Source of the DNA: Acipenser ruthenus
Taxonomy: Eukaryota; Chordata; Actinopteri; Acipenseriformes; Acipenseridae
Length of the DNA: 64,000 nucleotides
Reading direction: 5' to 3'
NCBI RefSeq assembly: GCF_902713425.1
Contig: NC_081217.1
Location: 19,096,659 to 19,160,658, forward strand
Shown: positions 1 through 9,700 of the stretch, piece by piece
Position numbering within the stretch: the stretch's first letter is position 1
How the letters are laid out: every line of letters starts with the position of its first letter
Notes under the pieces: generated by a model
What the model was told of the DNA's origin: nothing
The model's database searches: none
What the model saw: the letters and a program-made list of their open reading frames with translations, nothing else
Translations under genes and position numbers: made by a program

Positions 1-2700
1 GTGTATGATTTCAACATTATTATTTTTTATTGTATTTCTCTATTTGAAAAGGAGAAGCAGCTTGGGGATTTGACATGGCTTACAGATTCTATCCGGATTC
101 TTTCATCCTTTTACTTTTAGCAGATGTGTCCACTGTGTGTAGAGAACTGGGGTGGGGGTCTGAAGCTGGCCTAATGGATCTTTTAACAAGGACAGTCTTG
201 ATTACACGACAATGTCCTATTTATATACACACAAACATGTAGATGAACAGTATGGACCCCATAGCAAGGAAGCTTGGGTTAAGTGTACATACAGCATGGC
301 TGGGCAACACACTTTGATTAGTTCAAACCAAAGCAATAACTCATTAGCACATCGGGTTTTATCAGTGTTAAGAAGCCTGCATTTAAATCTGCAAGTGGTG
401 TCCAGATGTTGTTCAAAGACCTCAGAGCTTGTCACAAATATGAATGATTGATTTACCAGCAGCTGGCATTCCAGGCGAGTCTGAATCAGTGACCCGATTG
501 CTCTCAGGTTCATACGTGAGCTCCAGGTGCCCTAAATCTAGTAACGAAGTCCAGCTTCCCTGTGTTGAAGTGGTTCTTCTCAAAGGGAAATACTATAGGA
601 GAATGAATAGCATCTAAAATGATTATCTCTAGCCATTCAGAAAGAAACATGATTTTGTGTTGTTTGTTTGTTTTAACTATGTTCTAATGAAAAGCATTTC
701 ACATTTCAACATCAGGTTTAGGTTTAAGCTCAGCAGGCTGGTACTTGAAAATGACGACTTGCCAAGTGTTTATTTGAAAGGCAGCTGTGCTACAATTAGT
801 ATACTTATGGATGACTGACGTTTTCACAACTAATCCACTAGTAATGTAGACATTTACAATTCAGTAGATCCCTTTAAAAGTGCAGGTGCCTAATTTACGA
901 CGAATCTATCTCAGATTAGCTGAAAGGGGATTTAAGACAATTACCCATCTCCAGATCCGAACGGATTAGAATGTAAAAGACCACAGTGTGAGATCACTTT
1001 AAGATCTTTCACATCAGTAACATGCCCTTCAGAATATTGTTCCAAGCTATAAGCATAGCAGTTGCATAGTTTTAACAAATGCCTTCAAAGTATTGTTTTA
1101 GTTATTTTCTGCAATTTGAAGTGACATGCATTTCTTATTACTGCTGGCTGTTAATGTCCTTCTTTGCAGGAAGATCCCTGTACCCTTGGCGTGATGATGC
1201 TACAGAGTGAGATTGTTTTCCATAAATCAATAGTCTGTACAGGAGATGAACACTGTATCTAACTGCAAACATCAAACCACATGATAAAAGCTGATAAAAG
1301 CTCAGGCTGCAGGAAGTGGCATTGATGATTCATACGATTTAAAACAAAACTTGATGCTTTATATTCTCCAATTACTGTGTATTTGCATATTAGTTACATA
1401 GCAAATACAATGTCATTATGCATAGTTACATTGTACTTAATGTGTAAATCTTTGTGTACGATATATGTAAGTACACAGAAAAGGGTTAAGGCTAGGTTTA
1501 GATTTAGGGTTAGTTAGATTTAGAGTTAGTGTTAGTGTTTGGGTTATATCATGCAAAAAGATTGACACATTAAGTACATTATAAACAAAGCATACTAACA
1601 TTGTAAGTGTGTGTAAGTACACATGCATTTACTAAGTTACTACTATGTAAACACAGTCATTGGAGACACTTAATGTAAAGTGTTACCCAAAATTCAATTC
1701 TGTCATAAAAACTCATAAGTAGACAAGCGTTTTGGCTAAAGACTTTGTCAGCGTACAGCAGCTTGGGGCTGGGTCACAGTCAATGACAGGGCCCCAGCAT
1801 TGTGTTAAAAGGAGCTGTACTCTAGGTGTCTTGGCTAAATCCTAACGCAGGTCAGTGTGGCCAAATAAATTCCTTCTATGCAGCTAATTTTAGCAAAAAT
1901 GTGAGGGACACTGATATCAGCTTTAATATGTTAAAATAATTTCATATAATCATTTCATTCTGCAGGTCGCAATCTCCGTTATATTATTTATATCTTTGAG
2001 ACCACAAACAACATCATGCTACCTTCTAGGAAATGAGCCTTCTCAAATACATATTTGTGGCTCACACATATTTACTGAGAAATGCGAAAAGGAAACCTAA
2101 TTTGTCTAGTGCTAAAACTCAGCAGTTATTATTCTGAACAGGCCTCACCAACGGGCTACATTTACTTTTGCAAGCAATGTCAGCATTTTACAATGGCAGA
2201 TCTGCAGTTTACTAGGTTTTTCACATCTTTATGCATTGTTTGTATTCTTTGTTTTAGGGGGGTTTATTCAAAAAGTGATAAAATGTCAATCTTAAAGAAT
2301 AGAGGACATTTACCAGCTCTGTAAACTTGGCAACGTGTTTATTCTGTTGCAGTCTCAGCCGCAGGGATCAGTAGTGACTCACATAAATGGAACAGAAGTA
2401 AAGCCGACTGCTGAAACCCAGATTAAACTGCCAATTTATACAATTTTGTCAGTGATTAAAAGTTCCAGAGAGTGTTTTGAGTTAAGATTATGCATTTACT
2501 AAATTAATGAGCATTTCCACTGAATATCAAGAAATGTTTAAGGGTTTTAAAAAAAACATCAGTTAAATATCTCATTAAAAATATAATTGAAAACTTGTTT
2601 ACAGAAGTTTCTTTGTTTTATTTGGTAAAAAGTTTGCCAACAAAAAATACAAAAACCAAGGGGCACAGCTCTCTAAATCTTCTGAATTCTGAAAACCACA
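1..2700. other. intergenic sequence without a recognised gene
   Basis: AT-rich. Apart from the MITE at 1369-1688 there is no convincing exon. A good acceptor at 1169 opens a 30-codon frame but has no matching donor or family resemblance. Confidence 0.6.
1369..1688 (+). repeat. palindromic MITE with TTAGGG-like core, copy 1
   Basis: The arms are inverted copies built on ATTATGCATAGTTACA and TGTACTTAATGTGTAAATCT, with the right end ATGTAAAGTGTTACCC. The centre holds degenerate TTAGGG repeats. The same element recurs five more times up to 23.5 kb. Orientation follows the G-rich core. Confidence 0.75.
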
Positions 2701-2734
2701 TGTTTAGAAAACACCATCATACAACACATATCTA

Positions 2735-2895
2735 GACTGTGTGGTCCAGCGGTTAAAGAAAGGGGCTTGTAACCAGGAGATCCCCAATTCAAATCCTGGC
2801 TCAACCACTGACTCATTGTGCCACCTTATCCTCTGTCTCTGTGAGTTGCCTCAGAGAAAGGCCTGTGCTAAATAAACACATAATAATAAAGTTCA
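2735..2895 (+). repeat. tRNA-headed SINE
   Basis: Head GTGTGGTCCAGCGGTTAAAG and box-B-like AATTCAAATCCTGG, then CACTGACTCATTGTG. It ends in AAATAAACACATAATAATAA. It resembles the elements at 3155-3343, 35084-35300 and 63539-63802. Confidence 0.65.
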
Positions 2896-3097
2896 AAGCT
2901 TAATTAAAATGTAGTGCCAAAGAAGACTTGTTAAAGGTTTTTTTTTTTTTTTTTTTTTTTTACATTTTTAGTCTACTGTACAACAGGATCGGAGCACCCT
3001 CTTGTGACTGGTTTAATTATTCTGCAAATATTTCAAATGCAACATACTAGATAATCTGCAACTTTTTAGGAGAACAAACAAAAAGGCCTAATTATTA

Positions 3098-3152
<55 letters not shown>

Positions 3153-3154
3153 GC

Positions 3155-3343
3155 AGATGCCTTTATCCAAGGCGACTTACAAAGACTAGGGTGTGTGAAC
3201 TATGCATCAGCTGCAGAATCACTTACAACTACGTCTCACCCGAAAGTTAAGTGACTTGCTCAGGGTCACACAATGAGTCAGTGGCTGAGCTAGGATTTGA
3301 ACCGGGGACCCTTTTCTTTAACCACTGGACCACACAGCCTCCC
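3155..3343 (-). repeat. tRNA-headed SINE
   Basis: Inverse-oriented SINE. On the minus strand the head reads GTGGTCCAGTGGTTAAAG, then GGTTCAAATCC and GTCACTTAACTT. Its tail merges into an (ATTT)n run at about 3110-3152. Confidence 0.65.
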
Positions 3344-3344
3344 T

Positions 3345-3425
3345 GTTAATTAAGCTAATTGTTTCAAGTAAGGGTTTAGTTAAGTAACTGAGAGCTCAGT
3401 TGGAATGAAAACCAGAAGACACAGG
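3345..3425 (-). repeat. half copy of the same hAT-type MITE
   Basis: It shares the right half, AACTGAGAGCTCAGTTGGAATGAAAACCAG-like sequence, with the element at 7547-7881. It abuts a SINE on its left side. Confidence 0.5.
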
Positions 3426-3825
3426 GGTTTTGCGTTTCTTGCATTTGTTTTTTTAAATTTGTTTTGTATTTCAGTCACCGTAATCATAAGCAGAATTTAC
3501 AGTGCTCCTGTGCAACAGTTAATATTTTCTTCAGATTCATCAGTGATGATTTGTTCATTGAATCCATTTAAAAACACTTCACATTAGCTATGTTTATTAC
3601 ATGAGCTAAATGACTCTCCTGCTACCTTGTGCTAGTACTGAACAGAACACATCCTGAGTTTCATCAGCTGATCCAGACTATTTACTCAAGAAATATTTAT
3701 TAACATAATTGATGTTAAACGGCATTGTTAAGCAGCAATAATTTTATTTTTTCTGTGGGAAGGGGGCGATGACTAAGCTCAGCTGATCGTTAGGGGACAT
3801 TATTACAAAAAAGGTTGAGAAACCC

Positions 3826-4680
3826 GCGTTGCCAGATTGGGCAGGTTCACGCCCAATATGGGCTTGTACTTTTTGTATAGTCAAAAAATGGCTTTGGGCA
3901 GGTGCCTATTTTTGGGGGATTTGTGCAGGTATTGTGTCACAAGTATGTTCCTGCACAGTGGCAGTGACTGCACTTATACTCCACCACTGCTGGATCCCAC
4001 CCTAACCCATTATCCCAGTACCACAATATAACCAGAAACCCAACCACACACAGAGAATACAAACAGTATTTATGACACAGACAAAAATGCTTTTGCACAT
4101 ACAGCCATAACTACAAGAACCCCCAATTATTTAATTTGGATTCATCACCCTTTATTGTTACTCTCCTCACTATACCCCTGTAATAAAGTAAGCAAAAAGT
4201 CACAATTCAATCAGTATATAAGTACCTACCAGTAAGTACCCACTCAATACACGAAGTAACTCTGCTTAATTACCAATACTAAATAGGTTGATAAATTATT
4301 CAATACATACAGTTTCAGCATCTAACACCCACAGTGAACAACAAAGTCACCATACTCCAGAAGTATACAGATCAGTAAGCATACCCAGTAATTAACCCAG
4401 CTAAATAAACCAATTAACTAAGTCAATAAATACCATTCCAGTGAGTACCCAATATAACCTCTAAAACACCAATAAATAAATGTCATAAAACAATATTTAC
4501 TTATCCTACATCAGCATTAACTTACCAAACCCAGAGAGTAGTGTTAAATTCCAACATCTACCTGCCCACCCTCCTAAAAACCCATGATCCAGCTTTTTTT
4601 TTTAAAACCTGGAAATATTTCTTGTACTTCTCTAAACAGAAATACAAAAATATGCAATTCGTAAGTATGGTGCGCCCCCT
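3826..4680. repeat. unclassified repeat and strand-skewed A/C-rich tract
   Basis: GTTGCCAGATTGGGCAGG followed by CACGCCCAATATGGGC forms a small inverted repeat typical of a MITE end. From about 4000 to 4560 the plus strand is markedly poor in G, with repeated short phrases such as AGTACCCA and CAGTAA. No reading frame is convincing. Confidence 0.3.
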
Positions 4681-4689
4681 GCCGTAATT

Positions 4690-6690
4690 CCCTGGTAATG
4701 CGCCCAAACAATTTCACTACCTGCCAAGCACATCAAAATTGCAGTTGTCTTAGTGCCCTGGCCCGACAATATACACAGGTACTCAATGTCAAGCGTTTAT
4801 ATTAGATACAATGCCGTCTTTGACGATTGCTGCTCTGTCTCAATGCCGATCTCACTCCAGTGTTGTCAATGTATTTCCCTTGAGGTTGCTCTGAACATTC
4901 CAATGACGCTGCCGGCAGGTGAAAAGGTCAGATCGCGCTCCTCCCACTCGAACCCAGAGCCTGAATCCAGCGCCGCCTGCCCTGCAAAGAAACACAGCAC
5001 ACCCCTCGGAGTCCTGACGCAGTACAACGATAACACAGTCATTTGTTACACTCTTGCTGCACCCCAATACTGGATGTTATTCACTGAGCAAGTTGCCCCC
5101 CGGCCAACACGAATACTTCTTGGGATTACTGCCAAGCCTTTGATGTGATAGGTCGTTCCAGGGCGTGTTGGCTTCTTTAGTTGGTTCGTCGGTGTACCCG
5201 GGCACGGCTGGAATAATAATATTATATCTCTCAATCGGTTGTTTAAGCAATCACAACTCTTAATGAAACATAGAAATGATCCACTGCAAGTTAGTTTGTA
5301 TATTTGCTCTGCATAGAAAGCTTCCACGGCAGTCTCTCTCCACACGGTCATTTAAATTTTGTGTCTCTCACACGCTTCTCTGTAACTCCCATTGGCTATC
5401 CACTCGAAATATTCTCTGCTTTCCGGATCTCCACTATGATCGTCTTTCTGTCAGTCATTTATACCACGGTACCCCACTTCAGATGCAGCGTGACATACAC
5501 AGCTGTTTCCTATTTAACCATTATCTGTCAAGGTGCTTAACAATACATTACATGAACAATACATCGCCCCAACGTCACAGCCAACTCGGCTTGTGACAAT
5601 TATATTTATTTACATAAATTATATTTACACCACTGTTGCTAACAATAACACGCATCAATATCTTTCATATGACTTACATTTCATTATTACTTTGGGCTAC
5701 AAACGTATCACTTTTTAAAAGGCACCGTCTGGTAACATCCGTTATTGCAAATGAGAATTTGTTCTCAAGGATTTTACCCGATTAAAGAAAAGGAATTATT
5801 GATTGACTCGTATCAGCGTTATTCCGCAATTAAAATAAAAGTCTAACATTGAGTGCCCGCCGCGTCACATTGTAAGATACGCAATCAGTACTATTGAATA
5901 ACAGGTTTTACAGGAAGCATTAATTGGTACACTTTCAAATGAGAAGTTCCACAAACTCACCATCAATCAATAATAAACAAACGTAGGCTTACCATTTTAC
6001 ACATCTGTGTACTAATAACAAAAACCACAAAATAGTATTTATATTAGTTTACCTCGAGTTAGTCTCTGTCACCTGGATGGATATTGGCAAACTCATAGGT
6101 GTGATTTCTATAGCTTTCGGCATCTTTAAACAGCTTGGTGAGCTGTAAAAAACGCACTGGATACTGAAGTAAACGGCAGCTACGCAGTGTCTCGCCCATC
6201 AGAAGCAGTTTTATTGAACAACATTTTTACTAAATTTTAAAGCAAAATTGCCGGTGTTGATGATTATATATGATAAGTGTATTGATTTGGTTACCAAGCA
6301 ACCAAAAAAAGCCTTGCATGATTTTTGCAAGTGTAAAATTAAAAATTATCCGACAGCATAGAAAATCCGTGTTATTCCGCAGCAAACGGATTCTTAGGAT
6401 CTCTGGTAATTAAGCACAAAAAGTTGCAATTGCAAATAGTGTATTTGCTATTTGTTACAATGGGGAACATCAGAGGTGATCTTTATTTTATGAATACCAA
6501 ACAGGCAATTATTTCTAAAGGTTAAATAATTAAGTTGTCCATAGATTTCAAAGAAGGAATAGCAAGCAAAACACGTACGCCTCAGGCTCCAGGTGTGCCT
6601 ATGGGGTTCATGACAAAAAGAAAATATTTTTTGTAAATATTTGAGCAGTCAAAGGGATTGCACAACTGGGCGATTAGCGTTTCTGTTTCT
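4690..6690. other. intergenic sequence upstream of the chitinase
   Basis: Moderately GC-rich around 4850-5200 with several open frames of about 100 codons, none resembling a protein I know. A LINE-type tail is at 5740. From 5800 on it is AT-rich up to the chitinase TATA box. Confidence 0.5.
5740..5795 (+). repeat. LINE-type 3' tail
   Basis: TTATTGCAAATGAGAATTTG followed by TTCTCAAGGATTTTACC and GATTAAAGAAAAGG is the 3' end found on many fish LINE copies. A second, related tail lies at 10830-10905. Confidence 0.5.
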
Positions 6691-6699
6691 GTGAGGGGA

Positions 6700-6707
6700 T
6701 ATATAAA
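6700..6707 (+). promoter_or_regulatory. TATA box of the chitinase gene
   Basis: TATATAAA lies 44 bases upstream of the chitinase ATG. Transcription would start near 6730, leaving a very short 5' leader of the first coding exon. A compact TATA promoter suits a tissue-restricted secreted enzyme. No distal elements were assigned. Confidence 0.7.
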
Positions 6708-6743
6708 GAGAGAGGGAGGAAGCAATTTCTCAACTACACCAAC

Positions 6744-9700
6744 ATGACGGCAACACGGCTGGTCACAGGTACTGTGCTCTCGCATGTTTCTTTATATTAT
6801 ATTATTGTATCAGAAGGTATTCAGATTGTTCATGTAAATTTCAATATCTTTTGTTTGATCAATTGTTTTACTGTACACATTACCACTCACATTATGTTTA
6901 GTATTACACTAATTAAATGCAAAGTAAATTATATTACATTATATTGTCCATTGAATTGTCTATCTAGCTATTATTTATTTCTTAGCAGATGCCCTTATCC
7001 AGGGCGACTTACAATTGTTACAAGATATCACATTATTTTTACATACAATGTAATACAGTTGGGTTTTTACTGGAGCAATCTAGGTAAAGTAACTTTTGCA
7101 CAAGGGTACAGCAGCAGTGCCCCCCACCTGGGATTGAACCCTCCGGTCAAGAGTCCAGAGCCCTAACCACTACTCCACACTGCTGCTCTAACTATCTAAA
7201 TCTAATTCTTGAAACTGCCTTTGACTACATAGGGTTTGGTAGTCTGTGAGTGTCAAAACCCTCTAACCTCAGAGGAAATATTTGCATTGTGAATGACTGA
7301 GAAACACAGTTCATTTCTAATCATTTCTGTTACAACAACCAGACCAGTGCATATACATCTCACTATTCTCTATTCATTCTCCATTTCAGTTGCTTTGATG
7401 CTCTTGCTACAGCTCCATCTTGGTAAGTCTGCAGGATTCACTTTTTTTTTTAACAGAAAAATGCCTTTTTAAAGCGACATCTGTATACCTATATACACCA
7501 TTATACAGTCGGCTTCAGTGTATCCTGTTGCATATTTTGTTTACAGCAGGGTTTCCCAATCTTGGTCCTGGGGACCCACTGTGTCTGCTGGTTTTCATTC
7601 CAACTGAGTTATCAATTACTTAAATAAACCCTTAATTGAACTAATAATGTGCTTAATTAGACCTTTTCAATTGCACTCAGCTCCTAAAAAATTTCAAGTT
7701 TCTTATAAAATCATGCAGTTAACTTGAAATCTCTAACTGTTGTTTAAACGCTGAAATCAATTAAAAAGGTCTTAAGCTCATGAATAGTACAATTAAAGGT
7801 GCAATTAAGTAATTGAGAACTCAGTTGGAATGAAAACCAGCAGACACAGTGGATCCCGAGGACCAGGATTGAGAAAACCGGGTTTACAGTATGTAGGGCC
7901 TGGATCGGACAAATGTCTTTGGGTGTGTGTTAATGTTTCCTGTTAAATAGGGGTGGGCACAAATGTGCTACTCGTACTCGAAATTGTCTTTGAGAAGTGT
8001 TTATCGTTAGGTATTCAATAAATCCACTGATTTCGAAACAAGACAAGCTGTCCTTTCCTCATGTTTACAACTGAGTCCCAATCAATGGCACGTAACATCT
8101 GCATCCGAATATTTCCCTCTTATCCGAGGCACTGACATTTTTACTAGCATACCAAGGCTGTAAAACAGTTTTTGCACATTCCTACTAATAAATATTGTAG
8201 AAATAGATAGATCAGTCTAATAAACAGCGTTAACTATTTACCGTGCAAATCGCATTAAGAACAATATTTAGGAACTACGTACAATTTAAACATCATGCAA
8301 ATTGAAAAATGTGACATTTCGAAATCTAACATGAAATATTGTATTATTATTTTTGCTATTTTGCAGTTTCTTTGATTACATGATGTTAAATAAATTATGT
8401 TCATGTGTTTTGTTTTTTATTATTAAATGATGACCCATTCCCTTTATCCAGGCTGGGGCCACAAGTATGTGTGCTATTACAACAGCTGGTCTCAGTACCG
8501 TCCAGACAAGGGGAGGTTTGGGCCTGAAAATGTGGACCCGTCCATCTGCACCCATATCATCTATTCCATCGCAACCTTTAATGACAGCCTGGTACTGACG
8601 ACATACGAGAATAATGATGAGACAGCCTACAAAAAAATCAACGCTCTGAAACTCAAGTAAGTCACAGGGCGCTCTTGCTCTAAGTTGCCCTTGTTAAATT
8701 TTAAACAAAACATAAAACTTGTGTTATGAGGGACAGCCTATTTACCACACACAAAAGGGTATGCTTCTGATATTTATTTTTATCTTCATTACATTTGATT
8801 TATTTTTAAACCAGAAACACTGGACTGAAGACCCTGATTTCTGTAGGAGGATGGAACTTTGGTGTAAAACTGTAAGTTTACTCCTGGTTTTATATGTATC
8901 AGAGTATTAGATATGCTCCCCTTTAGTCCAACTGCATAGACCCTGCTATACAGCTCAATAACCAAAAATATATATATTGGAAATAATTGCTCCCACTTTG
9001 TTCGATAACATACTTTGAGTTATCTTTTCTGCCAGTAATGGTATTGTGGTCATATTTAACTCAGGTCTTTGACTTGTACTCAGTGAACCATTTGAAATGT
9101 ATTGTCTTAGAAAATAATATTTCAACATCCTGCTAGGGGACTGAAGTTTTGGCAGTCTGATTAATGTTGGGATTAATTTAAAGGTTTAGGATTCAGTTAA
9201 TGTGCAGACGCTTGCCTACCTCCCAAAGTGGTGTGAGAGAGATTAACCTGGCATTCGCCATGCTGTTGCAGCTTCTCAAAAATGGTCTCCACCTCAGATA
9301 ATCGAGCCACCTTCATCAACTCGGTCATAGCCTTCCTCAAGAAGTACGGGTTTGATGGGCTTGACGTTGACTGGGAGTTCCCAAACACGAACGAGAGTCC
9401 TGCTGGAGACAAACAGCGCTTCACTCTGCTTCTAAATGTGAGGACAGTGACCACTACCTTGGGGTTCCTAATGGAGCCTAGAGGGAACATTCACTTTCAG
9501 GAAATGTACACGATTTGGTAGCACTTTACATTGAGTGTCTCGAATTATTGTGTATTTACATAGTAGTTACATAGTAAGCGCATGTGAACTTACGCATAAT
9601 CACAATGTTATTATGCATAGTACCTGACGTGTAAATGTTTTTGCATGATACATGGGATAGGGTCAGGGTTATATCATGCAAAAACAAATACACAGTAAGT

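Noticed and set aside
1169-1262. Acceptor TTCTTTGCAG followed by a 30-codon open frame
   Set aside because: No donor in phase, no family resemblance and no neighbouring exon; a chance acceptor is likelier.
4753-5351. Overlapping open frames of 70-131 codons on both strands
   Set aside because: No recognisable protein motif, frames on both strands and composition that simply lacks stops; probably old repeat sequence.
9197-9490. 97-codon minus-strand frame over the chitinase catalytic exon
   Set aside because: Shadow of the GH18 exon on the plus strand, which has correct splice sites and motifs.
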